Assembly (NCBI GenBank): GCA_009649675.1 | Contig: WJPL01000001.1 | Location: forward strand, 950,469-1,014,468 | From: Alphaproteobacteria bacterium HT1-32 | GTDB taxonomy: Bacteria > Pseudomonadota > Alphaproteobacteria > Rhodospirillales > HT1-32 | Direction: 5' to 3' | DNA: 64,000 nt | Shown: in pieces, positions 56,387-64,000 of the stretch | Layout: each line of letters begins with the position of its first letter | How positions within the stretch are numbered: position 1 is the first letter of the stretch | Position numbers and translations under genes: made by a program | Notes under the pieces: generated by a model | The model's database searches: none | Told to the model about the DNA's origin: nothing | What the model saw: only the letters and a program-made list of their open reading frames with translations

Positions 56387-57268
56387 TCAGGCGAGATGCT
56401 TCCTGAAATGCGCGATGGTGCGATCCCAGGCGATCTTTGCCTGTTCTTCGTTATAGCGCGGGGTCGAATTGTTATGGAAACCGTGCTTGGTGCCCGGATA
56501 GACATGCATCTCGAAGTCCTTGCCGCCCGCTTTCAGCGCTGCCTCGTAATCCGGCTTCATGGCATTTACCCGTGCATCATCTTCCGCATAATGCACCAGC
56601 AGGGCCGCTTCGATTTTCGGCACATCCTCGGTCTTGGCTGCCCGGCCATAGAACGGCGCACCGGCATTCAGGTCAGCGCCGAGCGAAACCGCCAGCCCGT
56701 TGACCACGCCGCCACCATAACAGAAACCGGTCGCGCCCATCTTGCCGTTCGACAAAGCATGGGATTTCAGGAACTTTCCGCCATTCATCATATCCGTGAA
56801 CAGTTTCGCACCGTCGAGGCTGGCCTGCATCGCCTTGCCGTCATCATCATTGCCGGGATAGCCGCCAATCGGTGACAGACCGTCCGGTGCGAAGGCCAGA
56901 AAACCTTCCGCTGCGGCACGACGGGCCACATCTTCGATATAGGGATTGAGGCCCCGGTTTTCATGAATGACCAGCACGGTGGGGAATGGCCCCTCACCCG
57001 AGGGCTGAACCAGATAGCCCCGGGCCTTGCCCGAGGTGCCGCCCGGTGAATCATATTCGACATAGGTCGCCTTGATCCGGGGGTCAGTGAAGGAAATCAT
57101 CTGCGCTTCGGCATAGCGCGGCAACAGGGCCTGAGCCATCGCCAGGGCCGAGCCGCCAACGACGGTCATCGCCGCCGCCCGGTTCAGAAACTCCCGCCGG
57201 TCCATGGCGGAGTGACAGTACTGATCATACAGCGAGTAGATTTTCGGATCGATATCCTGTGGTGACAT
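56387..57268 (-). CDS. Tat-exported dienelactone hydrolase-family protein
   Basis: A 293-residue alpha/beta hydrolase. The N-terminus carries a twin-arginine signal (DRREFLNRAAAMTVVG, then a hydrophobic stretch to PRYAEA), so it is probably exported folded. The nucleophile is Cys in GATGFCYGGGVVN, Asp lies in HYAEDDARVNAM and His in GTKHGFHN, giving the Cys-Asp-His triad of dienelactone hydrolases. Its role is unknown; the convergent frmA may be a coincidence. The ATG at 57268 follows AAAGGGCA. Confidence 0.87.
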   Translation of the reverse strand: MSPQDIDPKIYSLYDQYCHSAMDRREFLNRAAAMTVVGGSALAMAQALLPRYAEAQMISFTDPRIKATYVEYDSPGGTSGKARGYLVQPSGEGPFPTVLVIHENRGLNPYIEDVARRAAAEGFLAFAPDGLSPIGGYPGNDDDGKAMQASLDGAKLFTDMMNGGKFLKSHALSNGKMGATGFCYGGGVVNGLAVSLGADLNAGAPFYGRAAKTEDVPKIEAALLVHYAEDDARVNAMKPDYEAALKAGGKDFEMHVYPGTKHGFHNNSTPRYNEEQAKIAWDRTIAHFRKHLA

Positions 57269-57373
57269 GACATTGCCCTTTCCCATTGAAAAATATGTCG
57301 GGAAGAGTGCCAGAAACCGGGAGGATCGCCCTGTAAACTTTACGTGAGTGGCAATGCTGTCCGGAAGCGGCAG

Positions 57374-58027
57374 CTATATGGCGCTGATCCCCCCGTGCTT
57401 GCGCGACCAGGTCGGGGCATCCCTGATGAATTTCCGCACTTCGTCCGCTTCCCGGCGGCCGAAATAGCCGTCGGATTCCGCCCTGTCCATGATGTCCTCA
57501 AGCGTCGCCAGTGACAGCATCCTGTGCTCGCCGGTGAACACATTGAAGTCGACCAGCACAAAGGTACCGAGAATTTCCGCCTCGGCTTTCCGCAGGGCCG
57601 ACATAAAGACGGATTCACTGGCACCGTCGGTGGCCAGATCGTCAATCAGCAGCACTTTCGCACCGGCCTCGAAACTGCCTTCGAACTGCGCCAGCCGCCC
57701 AAATCCCTTGCGCTGCTTGCAGACCAGAACCAGCGGCTTGTGCAGCCGGTCGGCAATCAAGGCAGCAAACGGCACCCCGGTCAGCTCGCAGCCGGCAATC
57801 GCATCCAGTGAGTCCGGATCGATATGCGCGGTGATCGCCTCCACCGCCATCTCGACCAGCAGGGCGCGGTCATCCGGTGACGAGATCAGCTTCTTGCAAT
57901 CAATAAAAACCGGACTGGCCCAGCCCGATGAAAAGAAGAAAGGCTCGCCATCCGTGCGGGTATAGAGGGAGCGGCTGTCGGAAATGATCCGGGCTGTCTC
58001 CGCCGCCCTGTTTTCCTGCGTTCTCAT
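57374..58027 (-). CDS. pyrE: Orotate phosphoribosyltransferase
   Basis: A 217-residue type I phosphoribosyltransferase. FFFSSGWASPVFIDCKKL is the orotate-site hairpin and VLLIDDLATDGASESVF is the PRPP-binding loop. It transfers ribose phosphate to orotate in pyrimidine synthesis. Its GTG/ATG region overlaps the M20 hydrolase gene by 4 bases, so both are likely expressed together. Confidence 0.9.
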   Translation of the reverse strand: MRTQENRAAETARIISDSRSLYTRTDGEPFFFSSGWASPVFIDCKKLISSPDDRALLVEMAVEAITAHIDPDSLDAIAGCELTGVPFAALIADRLHKPLVLVCKQRKGFGRLAQFEGSFEAGAKVLLIDDLATDGASESVFMSALRKAEAEILGTFVLVDFNVFTGEHRMLSLATLEDIMDRAESDGYFGRREADEVRKFIRDAPTWSRKHGGISAI

Positions 58028-59352
58028 TTGCTGTCCTCCGACTGATCATTGGCAACTGCCAGCATGGCACCGCCCAGAACCTCCGTTGCCAGAAAGAAGT
58101 CCGGAAATTCCATCGTCTCGTCCGGGTTATGGCTGCCCTTGTCATTGCGGACAAAAACCATCCCCGACGGAATACCGGCATTGGCGAAGACCGACGTATC
58201 ATGGCCGGCACCGGATGCCATCACCTCATAGGGTACTTTCTGATTTTTGCAGACACCTTCCAGCAGTTCGATCATCTCCGGTGCCATGGTGGCCGGCCGG
58301 GTCAGTTTCGCCGCGCCCAGATCAAAGCGGACCCCCCGCTTCCTCGCGACCTGATCACATTCTGACTGAATCAAAGCTTCAAAGGATTGCAGTGTCTTCA
58401 GATTCTGGCTGCGATATTCAAGCGCGAAGGAGACTTCGCCGGGCACCCGGGATATGGCATGTTCCCGGGGATTGGTCTCGACAATCCCGGCCGTGACGAC
58501 CAGATCCTCACCCCATTCCAGCAGTACCCGCCAGTGTTCGTCGATGCGGACCATGAGATCAGCCATCGCCAGCACCGCATCCTGACGCAGCCACCGGGGT
58601 ACCGCCCCGGAATGGGCCGCCTGTCCCGTACAGACAACCCGGCGATGACGATGATTGCCGCGAATGCCGGTGACGACCCCAACCGGCTTTTCCCGCGCCG
58701 TCAGAATCGGCCCCTGTTCGATATGCAGTTCCAGCCAGCCCGCCAGATGAGACGTGCCGAGCAGCGGTGCGCCGGTTTTCAGCCGGTCAATATCTGCCCC
58801 TGCCGCCCTCATGCAGTCTTCAAGCGTTTTCGTACCGTCACGATGCAGGGTCTGGAAGTCATCTTCCGTAAGCTGGCCGAACATCGCCCGCGTGCCGAAA
58901 TAACAGGGTCCGCCAAACCAGGCGCTTTCCTCGCCCCGCAAGGCATAGACTTCCATTGATCGCCGGGGAATACCCCTCTGCTTTACCGCGATCAGCACCG
59001 CCAGCCCGGCGACCACGCCTGCGGCCCCATCGTAATTGCCACCTTCCGGAACACTGTCGAGATGCGAGCCGGTGGCAACCGCCGGCAGTTCGGGATTCTG
59101 TCCCGGCAGGCGGATGATCAGATTGCGCGCCGCATCCCACTGAATCTCAAATCCGGCATCCCGGGCATAGGATTCAAGCAGCATGAAAGCCGCCGTTTCA
59201 CTCTCGCCATAGGTTTCACGGGACACACCAACCCCGTCGAAGAACTTCTCCCGGAGTTCAGAGAGAATATCGACGGCAAGCTGACGAACGGAATCGGATA
59301 ACGTGAAGCCAGGCAGGGAGTCCTGCGAAACGGGCGATGACGACGGGGCCAT
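58024..59352 (-). CDS. M20-family Zn-dependent amidohydrolase (allantoate/N-carbamoyl-amino-acid hydrolase type)
   Basis: A 442-residue di-metal hydrolase. Ligand motifs are visible: TGSHLDSVPEGGNYDGAAG (His, Asp), ALRGEESAWFGG (Glu pair) and SGAGHDTSVFANAGIPSGMV (His). The LHIEQGP motif of the allantoate amidohydrolase subgroup is present. It releases ammonia or carbamate from ureide-like substrates. The ATG at 59352 follows GGAGG; a run of ten A lies upstream. Adjacency to pyrE hints at a pyrimidine- or ureide-catabolic role. Confidence 0.88.
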   Translation of the reverse strand: MAPSSSPVSQDSLPGFTLSDSVRQLAVDILSELREKFFDGVGVSRETYGESETAAFMLLESYARDAGFEIQWDAARNLIIRLPGQNPELPAVATGSHLDSVPEGGNYDGAAGVVAGLAVLIAVKQRGIPRRSMEVYALRGEESAWFGGPCYFGTRAMFGQLTEDDFQTLHRDGTKTLEDCMRAAGADIDRLKTGAPLLGTSHLAGWLELHIEQGPILTAREKPVGVVTGIRGNHRHRRVVCTGQAAHSGAVPRWLRQDAVLAMADLMVRIDEHWRVLLEWGEDLVVTAGIVETNPREHAISRVPGEVSFALEYRSQNLKTLQSFEALIQSECDQVARKRGVRFDLGAAKLTRPATMAPEMIELLEGVCKNQKVPYEVMASGAGHDTSVFANAGIPSGMVFVRNDKGSHNPDETMEFPDFFLATEVLGGAMLAVANDQSEDSK

Positions 59353-59554
59353 GTGCTGCCTCCAAAAAAAAAACGGCGCCAACCGGGTCGGCACCACTCA
59401 GATTTGGAAGTAACTATTCCTAATCGGATTCAGACCGGCAGGCAACCGTGATCTCCGGTCGGGCGGGAACGGTGCCTTGCTGTCCTCCCCGGCAATTGAC
59501 GGAACCGCCCCCTCCCCCGATTATGATCCATTGTTCCTTTCCCGGTGATCCCCC

Positions 59555-60499
59555 TTGTCTTCATCTTCCGTTCCGCTTCCCGCCTCGCTGCCGCTGCTGG
59601 TCGGCGTCTCGACAAGGGCATTGTTCCAGCTTGAAGAAGAGAACAGGATTTTTGAGACGGAAGGCTGGATTGCCTATGAGGAACTCCAGCTTGAGCGGGA
59701 GCAGGTGGTGCTGGAACCGGGGGCAGCCTTTGATGTGGTCCGGCGTCTTCTGGCGCTGAATGACAGGACCGGCTGCGACAATGTGGAGGTCATTCTGCTG
59801 TCAAAGAACTCCCCGAACCTGTCGCTTCGTGCCCTGAACTCTGCCGAGAAGCTCGGCATACAGGTCAGGCGGGGCAGTTTCACCAGTGGCCGGGCTGTCG
59901 CGCCCTATGTCGATGCCTGGGGCATTGACCTGTTTCTCTCAAACGACGACAGCGATGTCCGCGCCGCCGTCGGGGGAGGAACCGCGGCCGCCAGACTGGG
60001 GGCAGCACCGGCGCGTCTCAGCGACGTGTCTGATGACGAGGTCAGGATCGCCTTTGATGGCGATGCCGTGGTCTTCAGTCCGGAATCAGACAAGATTTAC
60101 GCCGATCAGGGACTGGAGGCCTTCCTTGAGCATGAGCGTCGTAACGCGCAGGTGCCGATGAAAAGCGGGCCGTTCGGGAAATTCCTGCACAAACTGGCCG
60201 TCCTTCGTAATAAATTCATGCGCGAGGATGGCACCAGCCGCGTGCGGATCGCCATCGTGACCGCCCGCAACGCCCCCGCACATGAGCGGGTTATCCATAC
60301 GCTGAGGGCCTGGGGGACACCGGCTGACGAAGCCCATTTCGTCGGGCGGCATGCAAAGGCTCCCTTCCTGAAAGCCTTCGGGGCACACATCTTTTTCGAT
60401 GATCAGGAAAGTCATGTGCTGGGTGCCGGATCAGTCGTCAATGCCGGTCTCGTTCCTGGCCCTCACTCTCCCGGCAAGCTGGTCATTCCGGCAGGTTGA
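59555..60499 (+). CDS. 5'-nucleotidase (PF06189 family)
   Basis: A 314-residue protein of the cytosolic 5'-nucleotidase family. PLLVGVSTRALFQLEEENRI and VEVILLSKNSPNLSLRALNS are signature segments, and GIDLFLSNDDSDVRAAV carries the Asp residues for metal and phosphate. FDDQESHVLGA lies near the end. It removes phosphate from nucleoside monophosphates. The only plausible start is a TTG at 59555. Its end overlaps the converging kinase gene by 17 bases. Confidence 0.85.
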   Translation: MSSSSVPLPASLPLLVGVSTRALFQLEEENRIFETEGWIAYEELQLEREQVVLEPGAAFDVVRRLLALNDRTGCDNVEVILLSKNSPNLSLRALNSAEKLGIQVRRGSFTSGRAVAPYVDAWGIDLFLSNDDSDVRAAVGGGTAAARLGAAPARLSDVSDDEVRIAFDGDAVVFSPESDKIYADQGLEAFLEHERRNAQVPMKSGPFGKFLHKLAVLRNKFMREDGTSRVRIAIVTARNAPAHERVIHTLRAWGTPADEAHFVGRHAKAPFLKAFGAHIFFDDQESHVLGAGSVVNAGLVPGPHSPGKLVIPAG

Positions 60500-61874
60500 G
60501 ACGGGCTTCAGACACAGCAGCGCGCTCCCGCAAGTCATCCGAGACGACCGGGAGCCTGATGATGAATGTCGCCCCCTGTCCGTAGACGGAGTCCACAGTG
60601 ATGCTGCCGCCGAACATTTCGACTATTCGCCGGCATTCGGCGAGCCCGACCCCGTACCCGACACGGCCTCTCGCTTCATCAGAGCGCCGGAACCGCTGGA
60701 AAATCAGTTCATGGTCATCCGCCTTCAGGCCGACGCCGTTATCGGTCACCCGGAATGTAACCCAGTCCCCCTGAGTTGCAGAGGATATGCTGACACAGAG
60801 CTGCCGGTCTTCTGACCGGTATTTCAGCGCGTTCTCAAGCAGGTTCTGGAAAATCCGGGTGATCTGCAGCCTGTTGGCAGCAACCGGCGGCAACTCACCG
60901 ACCGTAATCTCAGCACCAATCGCCGCAAACTCCGGCTGCAGCACCTTCAGCGCTTCATCCCAGCAGGCCCGGGTTTCAACCACCTCAGCCCCGGCGCCCA
61001 GTTCCGCATCCCGCGCATGGCTGAGCAGTTCGTCGATGAAGTCGTTCATCCTGAGCGCGGCCTCATGGGCCGCCGAGAGGAATCTCAGTTTCTGTCCGGG
61101 GTCAGCCGTTGACGGCAAATGGTCGCAGGCTTCGATATAGCCGATGATCGCGTTCAGCGGTGTCTTCAGGTCATGTGCGACAGTGCCTGCGAAACGATCC
61201 AGCTCCGCATTGGCAGCCCGTAGCTGAAACTGCACATTATTGTACGACGTCCAGAGCAGGCCGAGGCTCCATCCCATCGCCAGCGACATCATGAAAAACA
61301 GGAACAGCTGATCCGCCAGCACCACCTGAATAGCAGCCCCCGGTCCCGGGTCAATCAGAGGCCGAAACACCAGACGCAGGCAACTGACGACAGCGAAAAC
61401 CGCAAACATATAGCCGAGAATCCGGCAACCGGTCCGCAGCGCCGCCGCCTTCTCGCGCAACAGATGCCAGGCCGTAACCGCCGCAACAATCCCGTTCACC
61501 AGCGAGTTCGCGACAAAAACATGCGACAGCTTGTTTTCGATCAGCAGAAAATAGCCGTTCGTGACGAGACAGAATGCGATCACCAGCACTTCAAAGCCAT
61601 AGCGCGGCGGCAGCTTCTGCAGGGCCCGCATCGCCCGTGCTGCCAGCAGAACCCCGCCCACGAACAGGATGAACCCGGGATAGGCGAGGCCAAAATTCCG
61701 GGTCTTCGCCGCCAGTCCGACAACCAGCCCGGCAGTAATCCAGCACAGCGTCGCAAAGGCCATTTCCCGGATACCGTCAGCTTTTGTGCCCGACAGCCAG
61801 AACGCCGTAAGGATCACCGCCATGACGATCTCGACGCACATCAGGGAGAACAAAACAGAGCTGGTTTCAAACAT
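60483..61874 (-). CDS. Membrane-bound sensor histidine kinase
   Basis: About 463 residues. Seven or so membrane helices occupy residues 1-230, beginning LFSLMCVEIVMAVILTAFWL. The kinase core has the phospho-acceptor His in FAGTVAHDLKTPLNAIIGY, the N box NLLENALKYRS and the G boxes RVTDNGVGLKADD and RVGYGVGLAECRRI. It presumably senses a membrane signal and phosphorylates an unlinked response regulator; none is adjacent. I start at the ATG at 61874 just before the first helix, but upstream TTG/ATG codons (61952, 61925) are possible. Confidence 0.85.
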   Translation of the reverse strand: MFETSSVLFSLMCVEIVMAVILTAFWLSGTKADGIREMAFATLCWITAGLVVGLAAKTRNFGLAYPGFILFVGGVLLAARAMRALQKLPPRYGFEVLVIAFCLVTNGYFLLIENKLSHVFVANSLVNGIVAAVTAWHLLREKAAALRTGCRILGYMFAVFAVVSCLRLVFRPLIDPGPGAAIQVVLADQLFLFFMMSLAMGWSLGLLWTSYNNVQFQLRAANAELDRFAGTVAHDLKTPLNAIIGYIEACDHLPSTADPGQKLRFLSAAHEAALRMNDFIDELLSHARDAELGAGAEVVETRACWDEALKVLQPEFAAIGAEITVGELPPVAANRLQITRIFQNLLENALKYRSEDRQLCVSISSATQGDWVTFRVTDNGVGLKADDHELIFQRFRRSDEARGRVGYGVGLAECRRIVEMFGGSITVDSVYGQGATFIIRLPVVSDDLRERAAVSEARLNLPE

Positions 61875-62102
61875 GCGCACAGAATCACCGAAACCGCCCC
61901 GAATAAAAGCAAAATGGGCGATCATCCCGATTGCGTACCCGTCAGACAGCAAAATCCCCGGACGCCCTCAGAAACCACCTCGCTCCCGCTGCCTCCTACT
62001 GATTATCTCCAGTTCACCCCCTGATTACCCCCACCACATCGAGTCCTTGCACCCGACCCATATCCGGGGGTATGTTCCGCCCGTCCTGCAAACAGGCCCT
62101 CA

Positions 62103-62179
<77 letters not shown>

Positions 62180-62283
62180 AATTTTCTCAATAAAAACAGA
62201 TAGATAATAGACCTCCTTGCGCAGCGAGAGAGGCCGATTATACTGTTTGGGACAAATTTGGGACAGTTGGACAGCGTTGGGAC

Positions 62284-63345
62284 ATGGCCGCTATTTCAAA
62301 ACGCGGAGACGGACAATGGCAGGTGAAAATTCGCCGCAAAGGTTGGCCGTCTCGCTCGGGCACATTTCGGACCAAGAAACTGGCCGAAGAATGGGCACGC
62401 CAGATCGAAAACGAGATGGACGCAGGACAGTTCGTCGATCGCTCTGCCGCGCAACGCACGACCTTTGGCGAGCTCATCAAAATCTATCTGCGTGAAGTCA
62501 CGGATAAGCGACCGAGCGAGAGCTCACGCAACACTGAGCGCCTGAGGCTTGAGCGGTTTCTCCGGGATGAGCGGGAGCTCTGTTCTTACTCCGCAGCAAA
62601 CCTAACGCCAGAGCATTTTGAAGCTTACCGCGATAAGCGGCTTTCCGAGACCAATCGCAGTGGCAAACGATTAGCCCCTGGAACCGTTAAACGGGAACTG
62701 ACGCTTCTCAAGCGGGTGATTGATCATCGCAAACGCAGATTAGGGCTTCGGATCAACCCGGTGAATACCGAGGATGTGGCCCGCCCTACAGTGAATGATG
62801 AACGGGATGTTCGCCTTAGCCGCGAGGAAATTGAGCGTCTATTGGAAGCCTGTGATCAGGGGCGCAACGCGTTGCTCAGGCCTTTTGTCGAGTTGGGATT
62901 TGAAACTGGAGGGCGGCGTGGAAGCCTCTTAAACCTGTTGTGGAAGGACGTTGATTTAACAGGTCGCACTGTGACCTTTCGCGGGGTTAAGAATAGCCGG
63001 AACCCCGATAAAATCATTGATCACATCGTTCCACTTTCTCCGCGCGCGATTTCGGTGCTCGAAGAGTTGCCGCGTAGCGCAGAGAGGGTTTTTCCAATGA
63101 CACCGAACGCATTCCGCTTGGCGTTCAATCGCGCCCGCAAAAGAGCGGGGCTGGAACATTTTCGCTTCCACGATACCCGCCATGAACGCGTTTCTTCGCT
63201 CTTTGAAGCAGGCTGGGCGGATACGGCTGTCATGGCCATGTCGGGACATCGCGATCCGAAGAGCCTGAAACGCTATGCCAATCTGCGCTCAGATCACCTC
63301 GCAGACGAACTCGCGAAGCTTGATCGCCGGAGGGATCAAAACTGA
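62284..63345 (+). CDS. Tyrosine recombinase / integrase
   Basis: A 353-residue site-specific recombinase. An N-terminal arm-binding domain (KRGDGQWQVKIRRKGWPSRS) is followed by a SAM-like core-binding domain (residues 65-160) and the catalytic domain. Catalytic residues: Arg in ETGGRRGSLLNLLW, Lys near VKNSRN, His-x-x-Arg in FHDTRHERV, His in MSGHRDPK and the nucleophile Tyr in LKRYANLRS. It catalyses integration and excision at tRNA-Arg. Its base composition seems less GC-rich than the polysaccharide genes, as expected of a mobile element. Confidence 0.93.
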   Translation: MAAISKRGDGQWQVKIRRKGWPSRSGTFRTKKLAEEWARQIENEMDAGQFVDRSAAQRTTFGELIKIYLREVTDKRPSESSRNTERLRLERFLRDERELCSYSAANLTPEHFEAYRDKRLSETNRSGKRLAPGTVKRELTLLKRVIDHRKRRLGLRINPVNTEDVARPTVNDERDVRLSREEIERLLEACDQGRNALLRPFVELGFETGGRRGSLLNLLWKDVDLTGRTVTFRGVKNSRNPDKIIDHIVPLSPRAISVLEELPRSAERVFPMTPNAFRLAFNRARKRAGLEHFRFHDTRHERVSSLFEAGWADTAVMAMSGHRDPKSLKRYANLRSDHLADELAKLDRRRDQN

Positions 63346-63352
63346 GGGGATT

Positions 63353-63580
63353 TTAGTCGATCGCGCTTTGGCGATGATCGTCAACGAACCGTTCCAGGTC
63401 TTTAACAGCGAAGAAGGTGCGGTTCCCGATTTTTGTGACAACCGGTCCGCGACCCTTATAGACCAGATCACGCAACGCGCCCCGCGTCATTGAGAGCGCG
63501 TCCGCTGCTGCCGGATAATCCAGCAACAGCTTCACAGGCTGCTGACCTTTCTGCTCTTCGAATGTGGCTCGCTTGCTCAT
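63353..63580 (-). CDS. Excisionase/AlpA-like helix-turn-helix protein
   Basis: A 75-residue DNA-binding protein of the MerR-like excisionase type (LDYPAAADALSMTRGALRDL as the helix-turn-helix, then RTFFAVKDLERFVDDHR). It is encoded convergently to the integrase, 7 bases from its stop. Such proteins direct excision of the element. Confidence 0.75.
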   Translation of the reverse strand: MSKRATFEEQKGQQPVKLLLDYPAAADALSMTRGALRDLVYKGRGPVVTKIGNRTFFAVKDLERFVDDHRQSAID

Positions 63581-63755
63581 GGCTTAAAATTGACATGACC
63601 AAGCAGAGTTATTCCTCGCGGGCTCCTCGCGCTAAAAAGGGGTTCTGGAAAACAGCCACCAAAGCAGGCGGTGGTCTGCTTCTTTGTGCCCACCCCCGTC
63701 ACCCCGACCAGGGTAAGGGTGACGGATGCGGTCAGACGAAGCAGGTGCGCTCGGC
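63581..63755. other. Short region without a convincing gene
   Basis: Only low-quality overlapping frames occur on both strands, none with a ribosome site. It probably separates the element's small genes. Confidence 0.4.
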
Positions 63756-63980
63756 TTAAAAGCCGGGACCGAATGTGCGAGGTCTGCGGGTAAATTCGTA
63801 AGGCCAGGTACGGCGGATGCAGATTGCCTTCGCAATCGTGGCTAGCTGATCAATAAGCTTGTGCCACAGCGCAGAGCCAAATGCAGCTTGAAGTAATTCG
63901 AACTCGAAGCGTCGATAAAGGCCGCAGAGCTGTTCCAGTGATCGGTTTGTCAGATCGTTCAGTGAATATGTAGTCGTCAT
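63756..63980 (-). CDS. Small orphan protein of the mobile element
   Basis: A 74-residue protein with a strong AGGAGGAA ribosome site before the ATG at 63980. Residues 8-50 (LNDLTNRSLEQLCGLYRRFE) form an amphipathic helical stretch. No family recognised. It may be an element regulator; the strong ribosome site argues for real expression. Confidence 0.5.
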   Translation of the reverse strand: MTTTYSLNDLTNRSLEQLCGLYRRFEFELLQAAFGSALWHKLIDQLATIAKAICIRRTWPYEFTRRPRTFGPGF

Positions 63981-64000
63981 GTTTTCCTCCTGTTTTAAAG

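Noticed and set aside
59361-59372. Ten-A run upstream of the M20 hydrolase
   Set aside because: On the minus strand it is a T-tract but no GC-rich stem precedes it, so it is not a terminator; it may be slippage-prone sequence only.
63595-63759. Short plus-strand frame from ATG at 63595
   Set aside because: No ribosome site, odd composition and no match to any pattern I know.

Overview
The window looks like a chromosomal segment of a free-living alphaproteobacterium, plausibly Rhodospirillales-like. The reasons are high GC, the dnaK-dnaJ order, an MlaEFD operon, hflKC, a FrmA-type formaldehyde dehydrogenase, abundant lipoproteins with LSAC-type lipoboxes, and a REP-like CTCATCCTGAACTTG palindrome of the kind common in alphaproteobacteria. 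No species can be assigned from sequence alone.

Region 1 (1-27317) is a surface-polysaccharide locus. A long minus-strand run starts at 23242 and leaves the window at base 1. In transcription order it encodes a YfhO-like membrane protein, an unknown TPR-like protein, a CotH-kinase/beta-helix protein, a VTC-domain protein, a DUF4956 membrane protein, a 47-residue membrane protein, a GT-C type membrane glycosyltransferase, a winged-helix regulator and an RfaH-like antiterminator. It continues with a B12-type radical SAM protein and then a nonulosonic (sialic-acid-like) sugar set: PseB dehydratase, aldo/keto reductase, RmlD-like reductase, NeuB-family synthase, GT2, DUF4910 peptidase, formyltransferase, hexapeptide acyltransferase, FemAB-type GNAT and a LIC12162-family transferase cut by the window edge. 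On the plus strand are a Wzy-like polymerase, a pentapeptide-repeat protein and a TviB-like nucleotide-sugar dehydrogenase. Two regulatory signals stand out. A promoter carries two copies of a GTTCAYGGYATGAAC palindrome over the regulator start. An element very like the enterobacterial ops pause signal sits directly downstream of the RfaH-like gene and upstream of the sugar genes. Together they suggest a transcription-elongation-controlled capsule or O-antigen operon outside the Enterobacteria.

Region 2 (27298-39338) holds central-metabolism and housekeeping genes: a Sel1-like protein, acetyl-CoA synthetase with a clear promoter, two lipoproteins (one with a DUF2927 metzincin-like motif), an unusual pyruvate-kinase/ATP-sulfurylase fusion, a methyltransferase, DUF3137, dnaJ and dnaK with a structured leader.

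Region 3 (39606-46906) is a tightly packed plus-strand operon. A PP2C phosphatase, anti-sigma kinase and STAS antagonist run directly into MlaE, MlaF, MlaD and an ABC auxiliary lipoprotein, followed by a TrmA/RlmD-type methyltransferase and a small membrane protein. It couples a partner-switching module to outer-membrane lipid transport.

Region 4 (46907-61952) has a 460-base intergenic region with a strong terminator and two operator-like palindromes. It is followed by a FecR-RTX fusion protein, Mrp ATPase, hflKC, two secreted unknowns, a formaldehyde dehydrogenase, a Tat-exported dienelactone hydrolase, pyrE, an M20 amidohydrolase, a 5'-nucleotidase and a histidine kinase.

Region 5 (62103-64000) is tRNA-Arg(CCG) followed immediately by a tyrosine integrase, an excisionase-like protein and an orphan small gene. 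This is the left end of an integrated element that continues past the window.

I saw no rRNA, CRISPR array or insertion sequence.
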